Positions 17,048 through 25,443 of a DNA stretch of 46,654 bases are shown here, one piece after another. The notes below the pieces were generated by a model. The model was given only the letters and a program-made list of their open reading frames with translations. It was not told the DNA's origin and ran no database searches. Position 1 is the stretch's first letter; each line of letters opens with the position of its first letter. Source of the DNA: Nitrospiraceae bacterium (lineage in GTDB: Bacteria; Nitrospirota; Thermodesulfovibrionia; UBA6902); assembly GCA_003599025.1 (NCBI GenBank), contig QZIL01000039.1, forward strand, positions 1 through 46,654. Reading direction: 5' to 3'. Made by a program: the position numbers and the translations under genes.

Positions 17048-18067
17048 ATGTTTAAAATTTGTAATAAAATGAGAGGGTTATCTTTTTTAACCTGTTTGTT
17101 GTTTGTAATGATAACAGGCGCCCAGGCGTGGGGCGATCTGAGCTATACCGTCAAAAAAGGGGACAGCCTCTATAAGATATCCAAAAAATATAAAGTCGGT
17201 ATTGAGGAGATCAAAAAGGCCAATAATCTTAAGACGAAAAAATTAAAGCCTGGTAAAGAACTGACAATCCCTTCAACAGAAGACCAGGACACAGCTGCTG
17301 CGGAAATAGTGACGGTAGCTCTACCGCCAGAAAAGGCAGTAAATGTTACGTCAGAAGTTATCGCAACCCAGCCTCAGACCAGGGCAGAGCCTAAAACATA
17401 TAAAGTAAAAAAGGGCGACTCGCTCTGGAGCATAGCAAAGAAACACTCTATTACTGTTTCTGAAATAAAAGAACTCAACAATCTTAAGTCCCGCAAATTA
17501 AAGCCCGGACAGGTGATTGTCATTGAAAAAGAGCCTGTTGATACAGAAGTGCTGACCGGCATTCCACTGGCCGGCCAGGCTGAACTGGTTTCAAAATATG
17601 CTGAAAAGCTGAGGGAGTTGTCTTCGTCTGATGAACCGGACTATGCAGGGATAAAAGAATTTCTGATTTCTGTTGCTGAGAAGACTCTCGGGATTCCCTA
17701 CAAGTTTGGCGCCAGTTCATTTAAGGCAACAGATTGTTCAGGATATGTACAGACAGTCTTTAATCTTATCGGCGTAGATCTGCCCAGAAGCGCGCGGGAG
17801 CAGTTTAAAGTGGGCCAGTCTGTAGACCGGAAGGACCTTTCAATCGGGGACCTTGTCTTTTTCCAGACATATGCGCCGTTTCCCTCCCATGTTGGAATCT
17901 ACCTTGGCAACAATCTTTTTGTCCACGCTTCGTCATATGCTAAAAAGGTGACCATAAACAGCCTCAGTTCGTACTATCTGAAGAGATTTATAGGAGCAAA
18001 AAGGCTGGAAGGCCTGAAGGTCGAGGACTCTGTTGCCACCCTCGACAATTTTATAATCCCTGAGTAA
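17048..18067 (+). CDS. LysM-LysM-NlpC/P60 peptidoglycan endopeptidase
   Basis: Secreted cell-wall hydrolase of 339 residues. It has a signal peptide (about 1-29, ending AQAWG), a first LysM (about 32-75, YTVKKGDSLYKISKKY), a second LysM (about 116-160, YKVKKGDSLWSIAKKH) and a C-terminal NlpC/P60 domain (about 210-325). The catalytic Cys is in ATDCSGYVQ, with His in PSHVGIYLG and a second His in FVHASS. It would cut peptide cross-links in peptidoglycan. The open frame extends back into pgi, but the signal peptide fixes the start at ATG 17048 or 17069. Confidence 0.9.
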   Translation: MFKICNKMRGLSFLTCLLFVMITGAQAWGDLSYTVKKGDSLYKISKKYKVGIEEIKKANNLKTKKLKPGKELTIPSTEDQDTAAAEIVTVALPPEKAVNVTSEVIATQPQTRAEPKTYKVKKGDSLWSIAKKHSITVSEIKELNNLKSRKLKPGQVIVIEKEPVDTEVLTGIPLAGQAELVSKYAEKLRELSSSDEPDYAGIKEFLISVAEKTLGIPYKFGASSFKATDCSGYVQTVFNLIGVDLPRSAREQFKVGQSVDRKDLSIGDLVFFQTYAPFPSHVGIYLGNNLFVHASSYAKKVTINSLSSYYLKRFIGAKRLEGLKVEDSVATLDNFIIPE

Positions 18068-18156
18068 TTTACCTCTTTAAACCCTGCAACCGGAACCTGT
18101 AAACATATCACAGAATTGCTTATCTTTATTACTTGTTTTTGCTAATATAAACGATC

Positions 18157-19263
18157 ATGCATGAAGTAATTGTCAGAAAATCAGAATATACGTATCCCAC
18201 TCTAAAACAGTCCACCTTTGAAATGATGGATTCCCTGGGAGGCCGGCAGATTCAGAAGAACAGCCGGGTTATCATTAAACCAAACCTCCTGGCCCCGGCA
18301 TTGCCTGACAGGGCCATTGTTACTCACCCACTTATAGTTAAGGCTGTGACTGAGTACGTACTGGACAGGGGAGCGACTCCGCAAATATCCGACAGCTCCG
18401 CAGTAGGTTCGTTTGATAAGGTGCTGAAAGAAAGCGGAGTAAAAGAGGCACTGTCAGGGCTTAAGGTCGAATTTAAAGAATTCAGGGAATCTTCCATTGT
18501 CGATGTTGGTGAGCCGTTTAAGAAGGTTGAGATAGCAAGCGATGCCCTCAATGCAGATGTACTGATAAACCTTCCAAAACTGAAGACACACATGCAGATG
18601 GTCTTGACCCTTGGGATCAAAAACCTTTTTGGCTGCATTGTCGGGATGAAAAAGCCGGAGTGGCATTTCAGGACCGGTGTAAACAGAGAGATGTTTGCGC
18701 AGCTGTTAGTGAAAATATACCGGGCTGTCAATCCATCCATTACCCTGATTGACGGGATTCTGGCAATGGAAGGGCAGGGGCCGGGCAAGCGGGGCGAGCC
18801 AAGGCATCTGGGAGTGCTTATGGGAAGCAGGAACGCGGCAGCTCTTGATATGACGGTATGCAGAATGTTCGGGATCTCTCCTGATACCGTGCTTACAAAC
18901 AGATTTGCCGTGGAACAGGGACTTGCGGCGGATGATATCATCGTGAATGGTGAACTGCCCCGGATAACAGATTTTAAACTGCCTGAAATAACACCCCTTG
19001 TTTTTGGTCCAGAGAAATTTCACGGCGTATTGCGCAGACATCTTGTTCAGAGACCGGAATGTGATGATTCCCTGTGCAAACTCTGCGGAGAATGCTGGAA
19101 ATACTGCCCTGCCATGGCAATAACGCGTACCGGGAAAAATATCAGCTTTGATTATGACAAATGTATCAGGTGCTACTGCTGTATTGAAGTATGTCCGCAC
19201 GGCGCCTTAAGCGCAAGGGAGACACTCGCCGGCAAACTCACAAGAAAAATGCTGAAGCTATAG
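18157..19263 (+). CDS. DUF362 protein with C-terminal 2[4Fe-4S] ferredoxin domain
   Basis: A 368-residue protein. The DUF362 domain (about 1-290) includes VIIKPNLLAP, DSSAVGSF, LINLPKLKTHMQM and KNLFGCIVGMKKPEWH. A ferredoxin segment follows with two four-Cys clusters, CKLCGECWKYCP and CIRCYCCIEVCP (about 308-350). DUF362 proteins are common in anaerobes and probably donate or store electrons. No partner redox enzyme is adjacent. The gene seems monocistronic. Confidence 0.87.
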   Translation: MHEVIVRKSEYTYPTLKQSTFEMMDSLGGRQIQKNSRVIIKPNLLAPALPDRAIVTHPLIVKAVTEYVLDRGATPQISDSSAVGSFDKVLKESGVKEALSGLKVEFKEFRESSIVDVGEPFKKVEIASDALNADVLINLPKLKTHMQMVLTLGIKNLFGCIVGMKKPEWHFRTGVNREMFAQLLVKIYRAVNPSITLIDGILAMEGQGPGKRGEPRHLGVLMGSRNAAALDMTVCRMFGISPDTVLTNRFAVEQGLAADDIIVNGELPRITDFKLPEITPLVFGPEKFHGVLRRHLVQRPECDDSLCKLCGECWKYCPAMAITRTGKNISFDYDKCIRCYCCIEVCPHGALSARETLAGKLTRKMLKL

Positions 19264-19272
19264 CAGGTGCTT

Positions 19273-19408
19273 ATATCCGCAGATTTCACAGATTAAAGAC
19301 AAGATATAGATCAGATTTAGAATTACAATGCATTAATCCAATTGGTAAAGGGCAGCGGTAAATTAAGCTTATAATTAATCGGTAATAATCTGCGCTCATC
19401 TGCGGATA
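19273..19408. repeat. CCGCAGAT-type inverted repeat element
   Basis: The ends TCCGCAGATTTCACAGATTA (about 19276-19295) and TAATCTGCGCTCATCTGCGGA (about 19386-19406) are imperfect reverse complements. This matches the TCCGCAGATT-type repeats frequent in environmental genomes. The AT-rich centre has no ORF. Confidence 0.65.
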
Positions 19409-19422
19409 AATGCTTTTTTATA

Positions 19423-19803
19423 CTAAAGCACCGGGATTCCGGCAATATCCACGATGAGCCATTCCCCGTCCCCGGTTTTCTTAATCCTGATTGTACCATC
19501 GTGAAATGTCATATGATGCCCCTTTTTATATTTCCATGGTTCCCCAATATCTCTCAGGAATTCAAGGGTAATGGAAGGTACATTGACCACATAACCTTCG
19601 GTCCCCATATATTGTTTTTCAGCTGCCGGAATCGGACCGATGTCCCCGATTACTAATTCCATTACCTTATAAGGCCCGGATTCATAATGACTGATGATCA
19701 CTTTCTCAATAATGCTGCGGGGGGGAGGCACGGAGCACCCGACTATAATGAGCACTAATGCTATAAGGGACATGCAAAAATATTTATCTTTAGAATTCTT
19801 CAC
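19423..19803 (-). CDS. Small predicted lipoprotein, downstream partner of a cytochrome
   Basis: A 126-residue protein with a lipoprotein signal (hydrophobic residues 8-22, lipobox IVGC with Cys near 23). The mature part is short, beta-rich and of unrecognised family, with charged turns such as GHHMTFHDGTIRIKKTGDGE. The start is GTG with GGAG 6 bases upstream. It begins 12 bases after the multihaem cytochrome stop, so the two are almost certainly one operon. It may anchor or assist the cytochrome, but that is inference from position. Confidence 0.75.
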   Translation of the reverse strand: MKNSKDKYFCMSLIALVLIIVGCSVPPPRSIIEKVIISHYESGPYKVMELVIGDIGPIPAAEKQYMGTEGYVVNVPSITLEFLRDIGEPWKYKKGHHMTFHDGTIRIKKTGDGEWLIVDIAGIPVL

Positions 19804-19815
19804 CGGTTACTCCAG

Positions 19816-21420
19816 TCAGAAATTAATTTTTTCATCTGCACGAACCATATCAATTACAGGGATCATTGGTGTATTGTCACCAAGAAGGACCTTGGCAAGA
19901 GGCTGGGATATGCTCCTGTACTTCAGCCTTACCTCTACGTTCAACGGAGACACAGCTCCGGAGGGGATATAAAAGGAGTACCTTTCAATATGATATCCCT
20001 TGGGCGGGATTCTGTGGTCATATAATATCCTGTCTGCCTTTGCAACGTTTACAACGGCCTCTCCCTTTTCATTGCCGAGCTTGGTATGATATACAACTGC
20101 ATTGGCATCGATTTCTCCTTTTGCATCAAGCTCACCAGACCGCAAAAGGACCTTCCCTTTTGCATCAGTGATTTTTACATCAAGCCACATCTCCCTTACC
20201 TCTGTAAGGCCGGTCGGAAGATAGTGGCCTGCCCCTGAATTTATGACCTTTACCTTTATATTTGAAAGCTGATTTTTCCTGTATACACTCTCTCTTATAA
20301 TTTCGAGGTCTGCGGCATTCTGGAGGCGCTCAACCGCCATAGTCGAATGAAGTTCACTGCCCAGGAGCTTTGTGACTACAGCGTTTGCTCCGACAAAATA
20401 GTGGGTCCAGAGATGCTCCCTTTGCGGGCCGTCATTGCAGGCCTGACCCGGGTTGTCCGGCCTGACTGTCTTGCCTGTAGAAGGGATGCCCGGTCTCTGT
20501 CTCATATGGCAGTCCTGGCAGTTAACAGTAGTTGCGGGGTTGCCGGTATTATAGGGGCTGTTTTTCCACTCGTTATAGGTCTGTTCTATGGGCAGCTTGT
20601 TTGCCGCGTGAGACACGTTGTGGCAGAGAGCGCAGAATTCTGATTTTGTATGAAGCTCAGAGTATTTTGAAGGATGATACGGCGAATCAGAATCCTTGAA
20701 CGGGCCGAGCATGGTTGACGGGTCGTCCTCCCCGCCTCCTGCTTCAACCTCATATCCGGCATCCCCAAGGTGTTTTACTTCGCTGATATTATGGCACCAG
20801 TTGCAGAATATTCCCTGTGCCGGCAGTTCTGCCAGTTTGTCATAGTCATCTGCTGGAGATGAGATAGCATAAGAGCGGAAACCGAGCGGTGTATGGCATT
20901 TGACACAGGCCTTCATCTCCATAATTTCATCGCTTGTTTTTGCATCCTTGTAAAAAAACTTTGTAGCCGCGCGCCAGAGCGGATCGGCGAATGCCTTGCT
21001 GTGCATGGAACCATTCCACTGATTGAATATTTCAGTATGACAAACTTCACACACGTCAGGGTCTATGAACTGATTGACCCTGACCTTCCTGAAGTCAAAC
21101 AGTTCATGCTTTTCCATTTTGTCTATATCTTCAATTTCCGCCTCCTCTTTATGAGGTGCTCCTGCTTTTTCTGATGTTACGGCTGTCAGATATTCTGCCA
21201 CTTCCTCTGCCTCTTTGGATGAAATCTCCCAGCGTGAGTATCCTGCCATTCTCAGGGTGGTCCGTTTCCATGCCTCAAAGTCTTTTGTCTTGCTTAGTGA
21301 ACGCTCATATGTATGGCATTTCCCACAATTTTCTTTAAAGATCTTTTCCCCTTCCCCTGATGATGCTGAAGAATCAGCTGCAGTTAACAGTATCACGAAT
21401 ATTAATATAATTCCTTTCAC
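19816..21420 (-). CDS. Hexahaem cytochrome c
   Basis: A periplasmic electron-transfer protein of 534 residues. After a signal peptide (about 1-20), six CXXCH haem sites are seen: CGKCH 32, CEVCH 124, CVKCH 172, CNWCH 206, CALCH 263 and CQDCH 301. The first sits in a monohaem cytochrome c domain (about 21-85, possible axial Met near 59 in TLRMAGYS). The rest form a cytochrome c554-like pentahaem section. Residues about 370-534 are haem-free and beta-rich. The start is GTG after GGGAGGG. It is followed 12 bases later by a lipoprotein gene. Partners and substrate are unknown. Confidence 0.88.
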   Translation of the reverse strand: MKGIILIFVILLTAADSSASSGEGEKIFKENCGKCHTYERSLSKTKDFEAWKRTTLRMAGYSRWEISSKEAEEVAEYLTAVTSEKAGAPHKEEAEIEDIDKMEKHELFDFRKVRVNQFIDPDVCEVCHTEIFNQWNGSMHSKAFADPLWRAATKFFYKDAKTSDEIMEMKACVKCHTPLGFRSYAISSPADDYDKLAELPAQGIFCNWCHNISEVKHLGDAGYEVEAGGGEDDPSTMLGPFKDSDSPYHPSKYSELHTKSEFCALCHNVSHAANKLPIEQTYNEWKNSPYNTGNPATTVNCQDCHMRQRPGIPSTGKTVRPDNPGQACNDGPQREHLWTHYFVGANAVVTKLLGSELHSTMAVERLQNAADLEIIRESVYRKNQLSNIKVKVINSGAGHYLPTGLTEVREMWLDVKITDAKGKVLLRSGELDAKGEIDANAVVYHTKLGNEKGEAVVNVAKADRILYDHRIPPKGYHIERYSFYIPSGAVSPLNVEVRLKYRSISQPLAKVLLGDNTPMIPVIDMVRADEKINF

Positions 21421-21588
21421 AATCCCTCCCTGTCAGTCTGTTTGGTGTTCTGCTCTTATAATCTTGTATCACAGATTCCGCATTTTGGCAACGGGAATTC
21501 GGGTTATCTTTAAACTTGTTATGTTTTGTAAACATCCGGTACAGGATAAGATTATATTAAAAAGGGGCAAAAAGGAAGTATGGATTAA

Positions 21589-21665
21589 TGGTGGCGGTGG
21601 CTGGATTCGAACCAGCGACTCTACGGATATGAGCCGTATGCTCTGACCGACTGAGCTACACCGCC
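21589..21665 (-). tRNA. tRNA-Met (anticodon CAT)
   Basis: A 77-base cloverleaf including an encoded CCA end. The acceptor stem GGCGGTG/CACCGCC is perfect. The D stem is GCTC/GAGC, the anticodon stem TACGG/CCGTA encloses loop CTCATAT, and the T arm GCTGG-TTCGAAT-CCAGC is perfect. The CAT anticodon fits elongator tRNA-Met. A tRNA-Ile with lysidine-modified C34 cannot be excluded from sequence alone. The initiator is unlikely because the acceptor has a matched first pair. Confidence 0.93.
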
Positions 21666-21692
21666 TGGGGATATGCTTTTACTCGGGCTTTC

Positions 21693-21722
21693 AAATTACC
21701 AGAAGCAAGGCTTCAAAGTCAA
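21693..21722 (-). promoter_or_regulatory. Probable tRNA-Met promoter
   Basis: On the minus strand, TTGACT (21717-21722) and TAATTT (21693-21698) are separated by 18 bases. They lie about 28 bases upstream of the tRNA 5' end, a normal distance for a short leader. Confidence 0.5.
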
Positions 21723-21753
21723 TTGTATATAATACATTAAACCTCTCAGACTG

Positions 21754-21782
21754 TTCAAACTGTCAGAACGAACTGCTATAAT
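21754..21782 (+). promoter_or_regulatory. Probable radA promoter, placing the start site on the ATG
   Basis: TTCAAA (21754-21759), a 17-base spacer and a perfect TATAAT (21777-21782) end only 5 bases before the radA ATG (21788). Transcription would begin on or next to the A of the start codon, giving a leaderless mRNA. There is no Shine-Dalgarno. Confidence 0.45.
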
Positions 21783-21787
21783 AGCCT

Positions 21788-23128
21788 ATGTCCCGTTCCA
21801 AGGTCCTCTATCAGTGCCAGAGCTGCGGTTATGCGAGTCCAAAATGGCTCGGGAAGTGTCCTGACTGCGGTGGATGGAACAGTTTTACTGAAGAACAGAG
21901 AGTTGCCGGCCTCAAAAAACAGAGCACTGCCGACCCCGTAGTTCTTTCAGATATAGCTGCCTCAACCGGCGCCAGATATTCCACAGGGATCAAGGAGCTT
22001 GACAGGACACTTGGAGGCGGGGTTGTTATGGGGTCTGTCGTTCTCATCGGTGGTGACCCCGGCATCGGCAAGTCAACAATTATACTCCAGTCACTTAAAG
22101 GGCTCACAAAATTAGGCAAGGTCCTTTATGTCTCTGGCGAGGAGTCGCCGGAGCAGGTGAAGATAAGGGCCGACAGGCTTGATATTAAATCTGACGATAT
22201 CATACTCCTTCCCGAGACTTCACTTGAGGGCATTATATCAGTAGCACAGAAGATCAATCCGAAGGTAATAATTATTGATTCCATTCAGACGATTTTCTCT
22301 CTTGAACTGCCATCTGCACCCGGCTCTGTAGGTCAGATAAGAGAATGTGCAACCAAATTGATGTTTATGGCCAAGAAGAACAACATCCCGCTATTCATCA
22401 TCGGGCATGTCACAAAGGAAGGCGCGATTGCAGGCCCCAAGGTGCTGGAGCACATCGTTGACACAGTGCTTTATTTTGAGGGGGACAAAGGCAACCCCTT
22501 CAGGATCCTGAGGGCTGTTAAAAACAGGTTCGGCTCGACAAATGAGATCGGAGTGTTTGAAATGCAGGGCTCAGGTTTGAAGGAAGTTGATAATCCATCT
22601 GAATTATTTCTGTCAGAAAGGCCCGAGAATGTGCCGGGCTCTGTTGTAACTGTAAGTCTTGAAGGTACGAGACCTCTGCTTGTAGAAATTCAGGCGCTTG
22701 TCACAGCATCGAGCTTCGGGGTACCGCGCAGGACTGCAATCGGGGTTGACTATAACAGGATCAATCTGCTCGTTGCGGTCCTTGATAAAAGGCTTGGTCT
22801 CCATCTGGGGGGAATGGACATTTATGTGAATGTGGTCGGCGGATTAAAGATAGACGAGCCTGCTATTGATATGGGGATAGCAGCAGCAATTGCCTCGTCC
22901 TTTAAAAACAGGACCATTGAGGCCGGGACCTTTACCTTTGGTGAAGTGGGCCTGTCCGGTGAGATGCGGGCCATTAGCCAGGCTGAGACCAGGATCAAGG
23001 AGGCTGCCAAGCTGGGTTTTAAGAAAGGCATTGTCCCGGCAAACAATACCGGCAGGGTAAAAGGCAGTGAAATAGATATCATAGGAGTGAAGAATGTCGA
23101 AGAAGCTATTCAGATACTTTTGTTTTAG
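21788..23128 (+). CDS. radA: RadA, DNA repair and branch-migration ATPase
   Basis: RecA-like protein that processes recombination intermediates. At 446 residues it has an N-terminal zinc finger (CQSCG...CPDCG, residues 10-27), Walker A GGDPGIGKST (about 94-103), Walker B VIIIDSIQT, the RadA-specific KNRFGSTNE motif and a C-terminal Lon-like domain (GGLKIDEPAIDMGIAAAIA). The 3' end overlaps the next gene by 35 bases, so the lipoprotein gene is translationally linked. Confidence 0.96.
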   Translation: MSRSKVLYQCQSCGYASPKWLGKCPDCGGWNSFTEEQRVAGLKKQSTADPVVLSDIAASTGARYSTGIKELDRTLGGGVVMGSVVLIGGDPGIGKSTIILQSLKGLTKLGKVLYVSGEESPEQVKIRADRLDIKSDDIILLPETSLEGIISVAQKINPKVIIIDSIQTIFSLELPSAPGSVGQIRECATKLMFMAKKNNIPLFIIGHVTKEGAIAGPKVLEHIVDTVLYFEGDKGNPFRILRAVKNRFGSTNEIGVFEMQGSGLKEVDNPSELFLSERPENVPGSVVTVSLEGTRPLLVEIQALVTASSFGVPRRTAIGVDYNRINLLVAVLDKRLGLHLGGMDIYVNVVGGLKIDEPAIDMGIAAAIASSFKNRTIEAGTFTFGEVGLSGEMRAISQAETRIKEAAKLGFKKGIVPANNTGRVKGSEIDIIGVKNVEEAIQILLF

Positions 23129-23774
23129 CCTGCTTATTTTCTTTATCGCATGCGCCCCTAAACCTAAAAGTGTCCCGCCGCCGCTTTATGAGGAACGGAA
23201 GCTTTCACTTGATGAGGTCATCACAAAGGCCGGCAGTGACATTGAAATTCTCAAAGCTATAACGGATATTAACATTGAAAAAGACAACGAGCCTTATTCA
23301 TTTATCAATGCATCTGTTCTAATCAAAAAGCCCGGCTCGATTCACATGAGGATGTATCAGCTCGGTATTCTGGTAAGAGATTTTATTATCAAGGATGATG
23401 CGCTTTATGTCCTGTCCGGGAAAAATGACAATAATCTTAAAAAACTCGGCAAGGAACTGTATAATGCTATCTTCTGGTGGGACGGCTACAGCAGCGGTGA
23501 ACTGTCCGGAGAGAGAGAAGCATACATTATAAGAACAGAAGACCGTGAAATCCATCTCGACAGGACAACTCTTCTGCCTCTGAAGCAGGAGATAAGGACT
23601 TTTAATAAATATATACTGGTCACATATCATGAGCCAGTAAATAACGGGGATTTCTGGTATCCATCGCTACTTAAAATATCGATGGATGATTTCATCTTTT
23701 CTGTAAAGCTCAAAAAGCTTATCAAGAACCCTGAAACGGGCGAATCCGATTTTCAGGTCCCTGAAGAAAGCTGA
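23094..23774 (+). CDS. Outer-membrane-type lipoprotein, LolB/DUF4292-like
   Basis: A 226-residue protein with a lipoprotein signal (lipobox FIAC, Cys near 20) and a mature part resembling LolA/LolB-fold DUF4292 proteins. It is beta-rich, with blocks such as INASVLIKKPGSIHMRMYQ, FIIKDDALYVLSGK and WYPSLLKISMDDFIFSVKL. Such proteins are proposed to carry or sense lipids at the outer membrane. AGGAG lies 8 bases before the ATG. It overlaps radA by 35 bases and precedes the flippase by 38 bases, bridging core genome and envelope locus. Confidence 0.75.
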   Translation: MSKKLFRYFCFSLLIFFIACAPKPKSVPPPLYEERKLSLDEVITKAGSDIEILKAITDINIEKDNEPYSFINASVLIKKPGSIHMRMYQLGILVRDFIIKDDALYVLSGKNDNNLKKLGKELYNAIFWWDGYSSGELSGEREAYIIRTEDREIHLDRTTLLPLKQEIRTFNKYILVTYHEPVNNGDFWYPSLLKISMDDFIFSVKLKKLIKNPETGESDFQVPEES

Positions 23775-23812
23775 GTTTTTCAATTACTTAAAGACATCCA
23801 GGCAATAAATTT

Positions 23813-25315
23813 ATGGCAGAGCCCATTTCAGAGACAGAAAAAAGCAGACCAGACAACCTTGCCCAGGGTGCCAGGGGCGGGGCCATAGCCTTCATCCTTA
23901 AGATATCCAGCACTGTCCTGGGTTTTTTAAATCAGGTCATCCTTGCCCGGATCCTCGGCGCCGGTGGTCTTGGTGAAGTAATACTTGCCATAACAGTGGT
24001 AAGGATATCCATCCAGATTGCGAAGTTCGGCATGGAAGAGACCATGACAAAATTCATCCCGCTCTATATTGACCGAAAAGACGATGCTAAATTAAAGGGG
24101 ACAATATTATTCGCCATTAAATTTTGCCTCCTCTTTTCTGTAATATTCATGCTCTTCGTCCTTATGTTCTCAAAATTCATCGCGCTTAATATTTTTCACT
24201 CAGAAGGCCTGTTGAAACTGATGCCTGTCGTGATAATCGCAATCCCTGCATGGGTCATAAGGGACATAATCGGAGGCATCTTGAGAGGGCATAAAGACGC
24301 CTTCAGGGCATTGATCCCGGAATCACTTATTGCTCCTTTTTTCAAGATAGTGGTTTTTTTACTTTTGACACTTAAAGGGATTGCCCCTTTCTATGCGATT
24401 ATTGCGTTTGTCACCGGAGAGATCCTTTCCGTAATTGTATCATTCAGCTACCTTCAGAAAATATTACGGCCTTTAAAAGCAGTCAGGGGGCAATGTGATA
24501 AGAAGAAGATCATGGAAGTCGCATATACGATCATCTTTACCGGGATGAGTGTGCTGCTGTATACCCAGGCTGATGTCTGGATCCTCGGGATGTTTAAACC
24601 CACCGAAATCGTCGGTATATACGGGATTGCAACGAAACTCGTACTGCTCGTGTACTTTCCCATGATGGCCTTTGCAGCAGTTATCCCCTCTCTCATCTCT
24701 TCAATACATGCCTCCGGAGACCTTACCGAGCTGAAAAAGGTTGTCAGTGAAAGTACCCGGTGGATTATGAGCATGGCTATGCCGATAATTCTGATATTGC
24801 TGATAGAAGGTAAATATATTCTGAAATATTTCTACGGTCCTGAATTTGAAGCCGGGTATACTGTTCTTGTAATTCTTACACTCGGGCAAATGATAAAGGC
24901 CGGTGCAGGTCTGATCGGAGTTATATTGCAAATGACAGGCGAGCATAAGGTTTACATGAAAGTAAATATTGTACTGGGGATACTGAATATCATTTTAAAT
25001 ATCCTGTTGGTGCCGCGTTACGGTATGACAGGTGCAGCAGCAGCAACGTCGTTCTGTCTGGTTATGGTGGATCTAATTTGCATTTATATCATACATAAAA
25101 GACTCTCTATACTTACCTTGGCAAAAGGGATCAAATTTGATATTGTATTCATCACTGTCATTACAGCTGTTTATTTTCTGTTCAGTTATTTTGAAATACA
25201 AATCGGACACCATCTTCTTTTACTTGTCGCCCTAACGGTATATCTGTGGAAATCAATGTCCAATAATGACATCCCCTGGAAGCTTTTAATGGGAAGCATA
25301 AATAAGGGCAGGTGA
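23813..25315 (+). CDS. Wzx-like polysaccharide flippase (MATE/MVF superfamily)
   Basis: A 500-residue membrane protein with about 14 hydrophobic segments. The N-terminal ARGGAIAFILKISSTVLGFL and LARILGAGGLGEVILAI are typical of O-antigen flippases. A cytoplasmic loop near 330 is followed by a second half with GQMIKAGAGLIGVILQM. It probably flips a lipid-linked glycan to the periplasmic face. It is the first gene of the envelope locus proper. Ligand identity is unknown. Confidence 0.87.
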   Translation: MAEPISETEKSRPDNLAQGARGGAIAFILKISSTVLGFLNQVILARILGAGGLGEVILAITVVRISIQIAKFGMEETMTKFIPLYIDRKDDAKLKGTILFAIKFCLLFSVIFMLFVLMFSKFIALNIFHSEGLLKLMPVVIIAIPAWVIRDIIGGILRGHKDAFRALIPESLIAPFFKIVVFLLLTLKGIAPFYAIIAFVTGEILSVIVSFSYLQKILRPLKAVRGQCDKKKIMEVAYTIIFTGMSVLLYTQADVWILGMFKPTEIVGIYGIATKLVLLVYFPMMAFAAVIPSLISSIHASGDLTELKKVVSESTRWIMSMAMPIILILLIEGKYILKYFYGPEFEAGYTVLVILTLGQMIKAGAGLIGVILQMTGEHKVYMKVNIVLGILNIILNILLVPRYGMTGAAAATSFCLVMVDLICIYIIHKRLSILTLAKGIKFDIVFITVITAVYFLFSYFEIQIGHHLLLLVALTVYLWKSMSNNDIPWKLLMGSINKGR

Positions 25316-25443
25316 ATGCAGGGACTTCCTGCTGCTCCTGTGAGGTCCGCTATTTATTAGCGCATTATAAATAAACATACAGATTTCGAGAGAACCAGGA
25401 AATTAAAAAAATCAGCGCTGATTACCGATAACTATTAAACATA

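Noticed and set aside
21589-21665. tRNA-linked integration site (att) for a mobile island
   Set aside because: No integrase beside the tRNA and no direct repeat of its 3' end found in the flanking sequence. XerC at 3.9 kb is the housekeeping type.
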